In this document: positions 1 through 7,373 of the stretch, one piece after another | Layout of the letters: every line of letters starts with the position of its first letter | Numbering within the stretch: the first letter of the stretch is position 1 | Source: CAZDML01 sp964506645 | GTDB taxonomy: Bacteria > Elusimicrobiota > Elusimicrobia > 2-01-FULL-59-12 | Direction: 5' to 3' | DNA length: 42,681 nt | NCBI GenBank assembly: GCA_964506645.1 | Contig: CAZDML010000005.1 | Span: 1-42,681 of the forward strand | Notes under the pieces: generated by a model | Told to the model about the DNA's origin: nothing | Database searches by the model: none | Seen by the model: the letters and a program-made list of their open reading frames with translations, nothing else | Program-made: the position numbers and the translations under genes

Positions 1-298
1 GACGCGAAAGGAGCTTCAGAACGGCCTGCTGAATCTGGAAAGCGAGATCATCCAGCTCGAAACCCGGAACCTGGACGCCGACATCTTTCAGCACAGCCTG
101 GGCAATTTCATGGAGGCCCTCGGGAAGATCAGCCCCAAGGAGCAACGGGACTATATCCGGCTTCTGCTCAAGGAGGTCGTCTACGACGGCGTCAAGAACG
201 AAGTCAGTATCGGGTTCCATCCCGTAGAGGCCTTCCAATGGTCATTGGAGGCGTGCGGGCCTGTTTTGCATCTGAGTAAAGAAGAGCTCCCGGACTAG
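1..298 (+). CDS. C-terminal fragment of a large serine recombinase (5' end outside window)
   Basis: The open frame enters at base 2 and ends at a TAG at 296-298, leaving about 98 residues. It holds a Leu/Glu-rich coiled-coil-like segment, then SPKEQRDYIRLLLKEVVYDG and a short beta-like tail. This is the arrangement known at the C-terminus of large serine recombinases, where a coiled coil and a conserved 'EVVYDG'-type segment follow the zinc ribbon. The catalytic and zinc-ribbon parts would lie to the left and cannot be seen. The last 12 bases overlap the 3' end of the tRNA-Gln gene on the opposite strand, which suggests the element carrying the recombinase is integrated at that tRNA. It could also be a decayed remnant, since only the tail is visible. 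Confidence 0.7.
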   Translation, partial: TRKELQNGLLNLESEIIQLETRNLDADIFQHSLGNFMEALGKISPKEQRDYIRLLLKEVVYDGVKNEVSIGFHPVEAFQWSLEACGPVLHLSKEELPD

Positions 299-357
299 GA
301 TTCGAACCTAGACTATGGCCTCCAAAGGGCCGTGTGCTACCATTACACCATCCGGGA
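287..357 (-). tRNA. tRNA-Gln (anticodon UUG)
   Basis: The minus strand folds as a full cloverleaf. There is a 7-bp acceptor stem (TCCCGGA with TCCGGGA), a D arm with the GTGT/GCAC stem and an AATGGTA loop, an anticodon loop CTTTGGA giving UUG, and a T arm containing GGTTCGAATCC. One anticodon-stem pair (27-43) is C-A. The discriminator base is G at 287 and no CCA is encoded. The gene starts 8 bp downstream of the ispE stop codon on the same strand, so it may be co-transcribed with that operon. Its 3' end overlaps the recombinase stop region. Confidence 0.93.
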
Positions 358-365
358 ATAAACTG

Positions 366-1202
366 TTAGAGCGTGTGAACCAACCAGGATTGTCGGTACG
401 TCTTACGAATTTTGTTCAACAGCTTACGGCCTTTCACTTCGGAATCGACTACACCAAAAACCGTTGAACCGGACCCGGACATTAATGCCCCGACTGCGCC
501 CATGTCTTTGAGTTGGACCTTAAGGACATTCAACAAAGGGTAGGCAGGAAACACCAGAGACTCAAAACGATTAAAAAGATCAGGCACCCAAGCTTCCGGA
601 TCCACATTTTTCAAATGTGGAACAATTTTATGTATTGCCTGGGGGTCGGTCAACGGAAGTCGGACGCGGGCATAGGCTTCTTTGGTGACAACACCAAAAT
701 TAGGATAGACAAGAATCAGCCAGGTTTTACGCAACTTGGGCAATGCCTTCAGTCGGTCTCCGATGCCGCTTCCCATCGCCGTCCCGCCTTTTAGGAAAAA
801 TGGAACGTCAGCGCCCAGGGTGGCAGCAACTTTCAACAACACCTCAGGAGCGACTCGCCGTTTCCATAATTTCGGCAGGGACACAAGGACCGCCGCCGCA
901 TCGCTAGAGCCTCCACCCAACCCCGCACCCATCGGGACGATCTTCTTTAAATGAATTCTCGCACCGCGCCTTTCATGCAGGGCCTCCCGTAATCGGACGG
1001 CTGCACGCATCACTAAATTTCGTTCATCGGTCGGCAGCGTTGGGTCCGAACAGGTCATCGTCAGCTCTTTTGCCGGACGAAAGGTCAGCGTATCTCCCAG
1101 GGATACGGTCTGAAATACGGTTTCGAGCGTATGATAGCCGTTCGGCAGCTTGCCGGTAATTTCCAGAAATAAATTAACTTTGCAGTAGGCTTTAACGTTC
1201 AT
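366..1202 (-). CDS. ispE: 4-diphosphocytidyl-2-C-methyl-D-erythritol kinase
   Basis: This cytoplasmic GHMP-family kinase phosphorylates CDP-methylerythritol in the MEP (non-mevalonate) isoprenoid pathway. The 278-residue protein opens with the typical KAYCKVNLFLEI segment and NGYH (residues 21-24). The GHMP ATP-binding loop PMGAGLGGGSSDAAA lies at about 90-104, and the C-terminal Gly-rich MSGSGSTVFG motif is present. I chose the ATG at 1200-1202, which gives the family's usual length and begins 2 bp after the TPR gene's stop. The open frame continues upstream to 1310, but that extension would overlap the TPR gene by about 100 bp and matches nothing in the family. It is the last protein gene of the operon, with tRNA-Gln just downstream. 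Confidence 0.95.
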   Translation of the reverse strand: MNVKAYCKVNLFLEITGKLPNGYHTLETVFQTVSLGDTLTFRPAKELTMTCSDPTLPTDERNLVMRAAVRLREALHERRGARIHLKKIVPMGAGLGGGSSDAAAVLVSLPKLWKRRVAPEVLLKVAATLGADVPFFLKGGTAMGSGIGDRLKALPKLRKTWLILVYPNFGVVTKEAYARVRLPLTDPQAIHKIVPHLKNVDPEAWVPDLFNRFESLVFPAYPLLNVLKVQLKDMGAVGALMSGSGSTVFGVVDSEVKGRKLLNKIRKTYRQSWLVHTL

Positions 1203-1204
1203 GC

Positions 1205-3382
1205 TTAATGGGTCTTCTCTTGTACGGTATTTACTTTCCAGTCCAAGAAATTCAGTTCGGCCTTCCAGCCCAATTCTTTGTTTTTTAATTTCATTTTTCG
1301 CGGCATCCACAAACCGTCTTCCAGGGACTGCTCGAGAATGGTAACGTCATCGACGCCGCCCTGCAGATTGGTTCGCGTATAACGGGTCAACACCCCTCGA
1401 TGAAAATCCACCCACATTTCCTGGTCGGGCGCCGCATAATGCGTAAGTCCGTTTTGGGAGTCGGTTTTGACGTTTGAGGAATCAAACACATCAAACAAGG
1501 ACCCCGAGAAATACCGCGGAAGCACCGTCAGACCGTCCAGTGAAAAACCCGCCCAGGCCGACACCGCTTCTGCGGGATCGATACGTACACGATCGGCGCT
1601 GATACGAACCGTGGCAAGCACTTCACCGGAAGGTCCATCGATCGACACATCGACGGCGTCGGGCCTTTCGAAGACCATACGCCCCAGCATTTTAACGGAT
1701 TGCTTTTGCCAGCGCCCGGAGGCGCGCAGCGTCGCGCGAGCATTTAAAATCTGCCTCGCATTGCCTTGCATGTACTTTAAAAACTTGCGCTGACCAGACC
1801 CGGCGATCACCCGGCTCGCCGCATCGGCTATCTTTGCATCGAGTGTTTTGTCTTTAACAGACAACGCACGGGCTCGGGTCCACGCAGACAAGGCGGCTGC
1901 GGTTTGCTGCGCGCCAGCATAGGCATCGCCCAGGTGATCAAAGATCAGTGCATCAGGCGTTTTTTCTGATGCTTTGATTAAGTAGGGAATCGCCTCGTTA
2001 GACTGTCCTTCTTTATGCAATACCCAGCCCAGGCTGTCCATGTAGGCCCCGCTGTCCGGATCCAGTGCGTTGGCTTTGCGCAGCAGCGCCTCGGCCTCGG
2101 GTAATTTCACACCCTGTTCTGCATAGGTGTAACCGATATAGTTCATGGCGGCGGCATTGCGAGGATCGAGCTGCAGCACCTTATTAAATTGCAGCAATGC
2201 CGCGTCTTGTTTCCCAAGCTTGTCGTACGCCACACCCAGCTGAAACTGCATCTGCGCATCCGCCGTACTTAGTTCGACGCCTTTTTCCAGCACCGCAACG
2301 GCCTTCTCTGGCTTTTGCGTATCCAAATACCCCATACCCAAAAACAAGAGCACGTTCGTGTTGGAAGGTTGTGCCACGCGTGCTTTCTCGAGCACCATCA
2401 CGGCTTCTTTGGAACGATTATCCAGAGAGAGATAGTACGCCCAGAGCGTCAAAAATTGGGAATCCTGACTCACGGTGTAGGCCTCGCCAGCATAGTCTGC
2501 AGCTGCTTTCCAATCACGCTTTTCCTCGGCAATGCGCGCCAGCCAATAGGGATTGCTCGGCTCTTTGGGCTCAATCGCTCGCGCATTTTGAAACGCCGAG
2601 GCCGCCTTATCGCTTTGATGCAGCAATTGATAGAGCTTACCCAGTCGCTGGTATATGGGCGCGTTACGCGGATCGATCTTTAGCGCGGTTTCATACTCGG
2701 CAATCGCAGCCTCTGTACTGCCGCTGCGCTCATAATTTTCAGCCAGCGCCATTCGCGGCGCCATTTCCTGCGGGTCCTGTTCCTTAGACTTTTTATAGGC
2801 GTCCATCGCCTGGTCGATCTTGTTGTTCCGCTGGTAATACAATCCGAGATGAAAATAGATTTCCGCGTTGCGCGGATCGTAAGTCAAATATTTCTGATAA
2901 TACTCCACAGCTTTGGGCGAGTTCGTCGATGCATAATAATGGCCCAGATTTTGCAGGGCCTGCAGATCACGAGGATTGAGTTTCAACGCCTGTTCATAAT
3001 TTTCTACAGCCTTGTCCAGGTCACCGCGGACAACATGCACGTTTCCCAGAAAGAGAAACGACGATGACTGCTGTGGTGCCAGCACCTTCACCTTTTCCGC
3101 CGCGCTCAATGCCGCGTCGGTTCGTCCCGTGCGCAGATTGAGCTGTGCCAGATCGCGAAACGCTTCCACGGCCCCGGGATCCAGATCGACTGTTTTTTGG
3201 TACTCCGATAAAGCGGTGGCAATATCGCCACGGCGCTCGGCTTGCAGCCCAACGATGTAATGCATATAAGCGTCGGTATTGGCGTGTGCGAGAGAAGAAA
3301 TGCCTAAGAATGTCATTGCGAGGAGGGTCGCCGAGATGACCCGACGCGGCAATCTCGCGATGACACCATGTAATTTGTTCAC
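1205..3382 (-). CDS. Secreted TPR protein with C-terminal LolB/DUF4292-like domain
   Basis: A 725-residue protein with a signal peptide (hydrophobic core near residues 16-32, cleavage after AHA). At least ten tetratricopeptide repeats run from about residue 37 to 510; units such as A..Y..AL.LDP.N recur about every 34 residues. The last ~190 residues lack TPRs and are beta-rich (GRMVFERPDAVDVSIDGPSG onward), resembling the LolB/DUF4292 lipoprotein-carrier-like fold. I infer a periplasmic or outer-membrane scaffold, perhaps in envelope assembly. The GTG start at 3380-3382 overlaps the rimI stop in a GTGA. Most of the N-terminal signal peptide is encoded by a palindromic repeat (3311-3365). The exact function is unknown. 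Confidence 0.85.
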   Translation of the reverse strand: MNKLHGVIARLPRRVISATLLAMTFLGISSLAHANTDAYMHYIVGLQAERRGDIATALSEYQKTVDLDPGAVEAFRDLAQLNLRTGRTDAALSAAEKVKVLAPQQSSSFLFLGNVHVVRGDLDKAVENYEQALKLNPRDLQALQNLGHYYASTNSPKAVEYYQKYLTYDPRNAEIYFHLGLYYQRNNKIDQAMDAYKKSKEQDPQEMAPRMALAENYERSGSTEAAIAEYETALKIDPRNAPIYQRLGKLYQLLHQSDKAASAFQNARAIEPKEPSNPYWLARIAEEKRDWKAAADYAGEAYTVSQDSQFLTLWAYYLSLDNRSKEAVMVLEKARVAQPSNTNVLLFLGMGYLDTQKPEKAVAVLEKGVELSTADAQMQFQLGVAYDKLGKQDAALLQFNKVLQLDPRNAAAMNYIGYTYAEQGVKLPEAEALLRKANALDPDSGAYMDSLGWVLHKEGQSNEAIPYLIKASEKTPDALIFDHLGDAYAGAQQTAAALSAWTRARALSVKDKTLDAKIADAASRVIAGSGQRKFLKYMQGNARQILNARATLRASGRWQKQSVKMLGRMVFERPDAVDVSIDGPSGEVLATVRISADRVRIDPAEAVSAWAGFSLDGLTVLPRYFSGSLFDVFDSSNVKTDSQNGLTHYAAPDQEMWVDFHRGVLTRYTRTNLQGGVDDVTILEQSLEDGLWMPRKMKLKNKELGWKAELNFLDWKVNTVQEKTH
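3311..3365. repeat. 55-bp palindromic REP-like element inside the TPR signal-peptide coding sequence
   Basis: The arms TGTCATTGCGAG (3311-3322) and CTCGCGATGACA (3354-3365) are inverted copies with one mismatch, enclosing a GC-rich core. The sequence is of the widely dispersed 'GTCATTGCGAG...' type of intergenic palindromic repeat. Here it is read in frame as part of the TPR protein's signal peptide (residues about 6-24). I saw no second copy in this window. Confidence 0.75.
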
Positions 3383-3813
3383 AACGTTCGCTCCATCAAT
3401 AGCGCCGCATCGTTTGGGTTTTCGTATGCCTGCGGGCGCTTGCCGACTATGTTGAAATTCATTTTACGATACAGTCTCTGTGCCGCCTCATTTTTTTCCC
3501 GTACTTCTAAGGTCGCCCGTGTGCAGTGCTGAGCGGCTGCGGCTTGAAGCAGTGCCTTCAGGAGGGCCTGGCCCCGCCCGCGGCGCCGTTCTTCTGGTGC
3601 AATCACAAGATTGGTGATCTGTGCTTCCCCAGCCACCGCCCAGAATCCGCCGTACCCAATGAGTTGTTCATTCTCCAGGGCCACGCGGAAATACGAAAAC
3701 GTGTGCTTCAGCTCGGAAGCAAAGTGATCCCGAGACCACCGGACATCGCCGGCGCGTGCTTCAAGAGCTGCGAGTGCATCCAGCCGCTCGGGGCTCAGCG
3801 GAACCAGCGTCAT
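3379..3813 (-). CDS. rimI: Ribosomal-protein-S18-alanine N-acetyltransferase-type GNAT enzyme
   Basis: A 144-residue single-domain GNAT acetyltransferase. The acetyl-CoA-binding motif A is visible as ITNLVIAPEERRRGRGQALL (residues about 66-85), followed by the RimI-type tail with LEVREKN.AAQRLYRKMNF. RimI acetylates the N-terminus of ribosomal protein S18, and some homologues are broader protein N-acetyltransferases. The start ATG overlaps the tsaB stop (ATGA), and the stop overlaps the GTG of the TPR gene. The tsaE-tsaB-rimI order is common in bacteria and supports the assignment. Confidence 0.88.
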   Translation of the reverse strand: MTLVPLSPERLDALAALEARAGDVRWSRDHFASELKHTFSYFRVALENEQLIGYGGFWAVAGEAQITNLVIAPEERRRGRGQALLKALLQAAAAQHCTRATLEVREKNEAAQRLYRKMNFNIVGKRPQAYENPNDAALLMERTL

Positions 3814-4451
3814 ACGGCCGCACGGCGACGCTCTTGCGCAGCGGCATCACGCAGATAGGTCGGCAGCACCTGACGATAGGACTGCAAACCGGCTTTCTTC
3901 AAGCGCGGTGCACCGGCCATCAGGAGGGCGCGGGCATCCGGGTGTTCGTTTTCAATCATGCGAAAATGACAGTGCTTCCATCGTTCTGCTTTTAATTTTC
4001 TGTCCACAGTATCCCGTGAGAGACGTTGATCTTTCCAGAGGCGGCGAAACGTTCCCCTCATTGTCCGTTCAAAGAGTGCGGTGAACACATCGCCGCGCAG
4101 GGCATCGATCATCGGGCACACCGCCCCGCCCGGTCCGGCCGTTTCAAATGCGAGCGTTTCCAGCGAAGAAACACCAACGACTGGAATCCGAAGCGTTTGT
4201 CCAAGTGCACGGGCCGAAGCCAAGCCAATGCGGATACCGGTAAAACTTCCCGGTCCGGTCGAGACCACAATTCCTTCAAGCGATTGCACAGGCCATCCCA
4301 CGGTCTTGAGCAACTGCCGCATCGCACCCAAGAGCGCCTCGGCATGGCGCCATTCCAGCGGACTGCGGTAATGCCGCAGCACGCGCTGCGTATCACCCAC
4401 AGCCAACGACAATTCGGGGCTGGATGTTTCGATCGCTAATATTCGTTTCAT
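3810..4451 (-). CDS. tsaB: tRNA threonylcarbamoyladenosine biosynthesis protein TsaB
   Basis: A 213-residue ASKHA-fold protein, which with TsaD and TsaE forms the complex that makes t6A37 on ANN-decoding tRNAs. It begins MKRILAIETSS and contains STGPGSFTGIRIGLASARAL, the signature of TsaB/YeaZ. The ATG at 4449-4451 overlaps the tsaE TGA and matches the usual family start. The open frame runs on to 4595 upstream, but that part is the other-frame shadow of tsaE. TsaD and TsaC are not in this window. The C-terminus (residues ~150-213) is basic and divergent, as is usual for TsaB. Confidence 0.93.
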   Translation of the reverse strand: MKRILAIETSSPELSLAVGDTQRVLRHYRSPLEWRHAEALLGAMRQLLKTVGWPVQSLEGIVVSTGPGSFTGIRIGLASARALGQTLRIPVVGVSSLETLAFETAGPGGAVCPMIDALRGDVFTALFERTMRGTFRRLWKDQRLSRDTVDRKLKAERWKHCHFRMIENEHPDARALLMAGAPRLKKAGLQSYRQVLPTYLRDAAAQERRRAAV

Positions 4452-4903
4452 ACGTGGACGGTCAAACCTTTCAGCCGCTCTTTCCAACGCGCGGACAAGC
4501 GCGGCAGCTGCATCTGCCGGGTTGTTTCTCCGGCGGCTTTGAGACGCACTTCCAATACACCTTTCGGCCAACGCGTGTGAATGCGGTCGGCCCATTCGAT
4601 CACACAGACGCTCTCCGGGTCGAGATAATCTTCCAACGGAAACGCTTTCAACTCCTCCAGCGTTAAACGGTACATATCCATGTGCAGCAGCCGGCCACGG
4701 CGCGAGACATATTCATTGACGAGTGAAAACGTGGGACTGCTGACGTCGCCGCGGTAGTCCCACCCTTTCGCAAGCCCCTGCACAAAGGTCGTCTTGCCCG
4801 CGCCCAGCCCGCCGACAAGCGCAATCACATCGCCAGGCTGCAGCGTGCGGGCCAACTGTCGCGCCCACGCTTGTGTTTCCTGCGGTTTATGAAAAATGCG
4901 CAT
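4448..4903 (-). CDS. tsaE: tRNA threonylcarbamoyladenosine biosynthesis ATPase TsaE
   Basis: A 151-residue P-loop ATPase that drives the TsaBDE t6A complex. The Walker A motif GGLGAGKTT is at residues 31-39. The segment SSPTFSLVNEY and the block LDPESVCVIEWADR are diagnostic of TsaE/YjeE. Two ATGs, at 4909 and 4903, are possible. AAGG lies 8 bases before the second and only 2 before the first, so I chose 4903. The gene overlaps the thiL 3' end by 17 bp and its stop overlaps the tsaB start (ATGA). Confidence 0.93.
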   Translation of the reverse strand: MRIFHKPQETQAWARQLARTLQPGDVIALVGGLGAGKTTFVQGLAKGWDYRGDVSSPTFSLVNEYVSRRGRLLHMDMYRLTLEELKAFPLEDYLDPESVCVIEWADRIHTRWPKGVLEVRLKAAGETTRQMQLPRLSARWKERLKGLTVHV

Positions 4904-5900
4904 ACCCATAGCCTTGTAGATTTTTTGTGATACGGCCACGGACCGCCGTACAGCCGCGCACCCTAGGGACGACCGTTCCGATCGCCCGCGCTTGCGGTAA
5001 CGCGCGGTGGACAGCCGGCCACTGCCGCGGGGATACCGTAAAAATGAGTTCGTACTCTTCGCCACCGTAGAGAAGATACGTATCCACCGAACGCCCCACA
5101 TAGGCGGCCCAACGTGCCAAAGCCGGAGTCCCTAGGACGCGATTCATATCGACTTGAATGCCGACCCCGGAAGCTTCGGCCAGCAAGCGCACGGACGCGG
5201 CAAGGCCGTCCGAACTATCCATTAAACTGGTCGCCAGTTGGTGACGCCCTAAAATTGCTCCCGCTTGAAATTTCGGTTCGGGCCGAGAAAACGCTTGTAC
5301 CAGCGGTCGGGTCCATGCCCAGGAGCGCTTCCCTTTTTGCAGAACTTCCAAACCTGCCCCAGCAAGACCTAAAGGACCCGTCGTTACTAACAGGTCGTCC
5401 ACACGGGCCCCGCTGCGTCGAATCAAATGTTTGGGGTTGGCCTCCCCCAGAACAGTCACGGAAACGAACCAATCGCGCTTCGAACCGACCGTATCCCCCC
5501 CCCAGAGGCCAATTTTCCACCGACGAGCCAAGTTATCCAGACCCTGGTGAAACTTATCCACATTGTCCACAGGCGTATCCCCAGGTATTCCCAGGGTTAT
5601 TAACGCGGCCAGGGGCTTTACCTCACCCATCGCAGCCAAATCACTCAGATTCATCGCCATGACCTTGTGCCCGAGGTCGCCCCAAGGGAACCACTGGCGT
5701 TTAAAATGGATGCCTTCCACCATGGCGTCGGTCGTCCCTACGAGCACCTTATTTGCACGCAAACGCAACACCCCGGCATCATCTCCAGGGCCAATACACA
5801 ATTGAGAACGGGTCGAGGAAGGCCAATACAACTGCGGCAGGAGTTTCTTAAGCCAGCCGAATTCTCCCAGAGAAGAGATTCGGCGTTTAGCTTTTTTCAT
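4887..5900 (-). CDS. thiL: Thiamine-monophosphate kinase
   Basis: A 337-residue enzyme of the AIR-synthase/PurM-like superfamily that phosphorylates thiamine phosphate to thiamine diphosphate with ATP. Family motifs are present in order: GEFGWLKKL near the start, IGPGDDAGV (about 36-44), TTDAMVEGIHF, AMNLSDLAAMG, the glycine-rich GDTVGS segment, SSDGLA and the late GGEEYELIFTV. The ATG at 5898-5900 gives the usual length and overlaps the preceding membrane-protein gene by 14 bp. The open frame upstream of this start is arginine-rich and looks like antisense of that gene. No other thiamine genes are in the window. Confidence 0.94.
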   Translation of the reverse strand: MKKAKRRISSLGEFGWLKKLLPQLYWPSSTRSQLCIGPGDDAGVLRLRANKVLVGTTDAMVEGIHFKRQWFPWGDLGHKVMAMNLSDLAAMGEVKPLAALITLGIPGDTPVDNVDKFHQGLDNLARRWKIGLWGGDTVGSKRDWFVSVTVLGEANPKHLIRRSGARVDDLLVTTGPLGLAGAGLEVLQKGKRSWAWTRPLVQAFSRPEPKFQAGAILGRHQLATSLMDSSDGLAASVRLLAEASGVGIQVDMNRVLGTPALARWAAYVGRSVDTYLLYGGEEYELIFTVSPRQWPAVHRALPQARAIGTVVPRVRGCTAVRGRITKNLQGYGYAHFS

Positions 5901-6081
5901 GGCCCTTCTTCTCAGAAGAAGGCGCGGCCTTCGAGGAAAGTCCAACGATTAAAGCCACGAATCCGGCAAACAACAACGAGACAGGCAAGAGCCCTTTAGC
6001 GACAATGAAGAAATCGCCGACCCATAACCGCAGTCCAATCACGCCCAATAGAATCGAAATAAGTCCTGCTATCACAGCCAT
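5887..6081 (-). CDS. Small two-helix membrane protein of unknown function
   Basis: A 64-residue protein with two predicted membrane helices (about residues 2-20 and 27-48, separated by a short Gly/Asp-containing loop) and a charged Lys/Glu/Ser tail. It sits tightly between nnrD and thiL: its ATG shares one base with the nnrD TAA (TAATG), and its stop overlaps thiL by 14 bp. The coupling argues that it is a real gene. I cannot assign a function. Small proteins of this shape occur in similar operons, but I name no family. Confidence 0.75.
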   Translation of the reverse strand: MAVIAGLISILLGVIGLRLWVGDFFIVAKGLLPVSLLFAGFVALIVGLSSKAAPSSEKKGHEKS

Positions 6082-6995
6082 TAATGTACCCCCAGTCTTG
6101 CCAGTGCATGCGGCACCGCATGTGCAATTTCGCTTGCTAAAAGTCCCCGGTCGCTCACACAGGCCAGATCGCCAGCCAATCCATGAATGTACGCTCCCGC
6201 CGCAGCTGCACTCAGCAACGGAACGCGCTGAGCCAAGAGCGCCGCGATGACACCGGTCAGCACATCACCGCTGCCCCCGGTCGCCATCGCCGGATTGCCG
6301 GTCGGATTGATAAAGATAGTTTTTCCGTCGGTCACAATACTGTGATATCCCTTCAAAACACAGGTCACCCCATAATCATGCGCAACATTTTTCGCCACGT
6401 GCACCCGTTCCCGCTTAATGATTTCCCGATCTAAGCCAATGAGCCGGCCCAGTTCAGCGGGATGCGGCGTAATGATGAGCTTGGGATACCACTGCAGGTC
6501 GGAGATCTGAACATTGTTAAGACCGTCGGCNNNNNNNNNNTCGGCATCCAGCACAAGCGGGATGTCCCAGTTTTTCAAAATATTTTTAACAAGACGAGCG
6601 ATCGGCGCATGTACAGACAGTCCTGGCCCCACGGCCACGGCATGGATCACCCGGCCGCTGACATACTCTTCCAATTCCCCAAGTGCACGCTCGCTCAGTG
6701 ACCCTTCCGACGTTTCCGGCAAAGGAAGAGTCAACGCTTCGGGAACACTCGCCGCCACAATCGGTTGAATCGACACTGGGACTGCCACTGTGACAAGTCC
6801 AGCACCGGTGCGCAGCGCGCCCAACGCCGTGAGAACGGCTGCTCCAGACATCGACCGACTGCCCGCAATGACCAGCGCATGTCCTTGAAGTCCCTTATGC
6901 GTGTCACGCGACCGCCGTGGAATCCAGCGTGCTACCGTAGACGCTTTGAGCTGTTGTCCTGTGGAATGGTTTGTCGGTTTCTTTTTTCGATTCAT
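6081..6995 (-). CDS. nnrD: ADP-dependent NAD(P)H-hydrate dehydratase (interrupted by a 10-N gap)
   Basis: A ribokinase-fold dehydratase that repairs hydrated NAD(P)H. Family motifs include GHALVIAGSRSMSGAAVL, TPHPAELGRL, LKGYHSIV and the catalytic-loop segment NPAMATGGSGDVLTGVIAALL. Only the dehydratase domain is present; the N-terminal NnrE/YjeF epimerase domain of bifunctional homologues is missing and must be elsewhere or absent. Bases 6531-6540 are N and break the conserved VLDADGLN segment. The flanks suggest the true sequence is simply continuous there. A strong AGGAGG precedes the ATG, which overlaps the acpS stop (ATGA). Confidence 0.92.
   Translation of the reverse strand: MNRKKKPTNHSTGQQLKASTVARWIPRRSRDTHKGLQGHALVIAGSRSMSGAAVLTALGALRTGAGLVTVAVPVSIQPIVAASVPEALTLPLPETSEGSLSERALGELEEYVSGRVIHAVAVGPGLSVHAPIARLVKNILKNWDIPLVLDAXXXXADGLNNVQISDLQWYPKLIITPHPAELGRLIGLDREIIKRERVHVAKNVAHDYGVTCVLKGYHSIVTDGKTIFINPTGNPAMATGGSGDVLTGVIAALLAQRVPLLSAAAAGAYIHGLAGDLACVSDRGLLASEIAHAVPHALARLGVH
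6531..6540. other. Assembly gap (10 N), probably an artefact of overlapping contig ends
   Basis: Ten Ns sit inside nnrD. The left flank ends gtcggc and the right flank begins tcggcatcc. Collapsing the shared tcggc and deleting the Ns removes 15 bases, keeps the frame and gives the family motif VLDADGLNN. Confidence 0.85.
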
Positions 6996-7366
6996 CGCTT
7001 ATCCCTCCTGTGAGAGACGGCATGATCCGGCTGAAAAAGGGCCATGGCAACCGCATAGTCGCGACCGTGTGAAAGCGAAATGGCAACGCGGCGCGCAAGC
7101 GACGCAAAAGAACGGGGCAGTACAACGTCGGGTTTGCCGTTAGGACGATTGCGCACTTGAATATCGCGATGCATTAAACGGGGCTCCCCAATCGCTTTCC
7201 ATACCGCTTCCTTGGCCGCAAACCGGACAGCAAAATGCTGGGCGGCGTTTTTGCGCTGACGGCAATAACGGATTTCCTGGGCCGTAAACACTTTTTTAAG
7301 AAACCGTGGGTTTCGCACCGACTTGGCGATACGGGAAATCTCGACGATATCGACGCCGACGTCCAT
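6992..7366 (-). CDS. acpS: Holo-[acyl-carrier-protein] synthase
   Basis: A 124-residue AcpS-type phosphopantetheinyl transferase, which attaches 4'-phosphopantetheine from CoA to acyl carrier protein in fatty-acid synthesis. The Mg-binding motifs are clear: GVDIVEISR at the N-terminus (Asp6) and RFAAKEAVWKAIG (Glu53). A third block, ISLSHGRDYAVA, lies near the C-terminus. The ATG at 7364-7366 follows the glmS stop by 7 bp and gives the normal family length. The stop overlaps the nnrD start; acpS-nnrD adjacency is common across bacteria. Confidence 0.95.
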   Translation of the reverse strand: MDVGVDIVEISRIAKSVRNPRFLKKVFTAQEIRYCRQRKNAAQHFAVRFAAKEAVWKAIGEPRLMHRDIQVRNRPNGKPDVVLPRSFASLARRVAISLSHGRDYAVAMALFQPDHAVSHRRDKR

Positions 7367-7373
7367 GGAAGGG

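Noticed and set aside
1203..1310. N-terminal extension of ispE upstream of the ATG at 1202
   Set aside because: It would overlap the TPR gene by about 100 bp and add residues absent from the IspE family.
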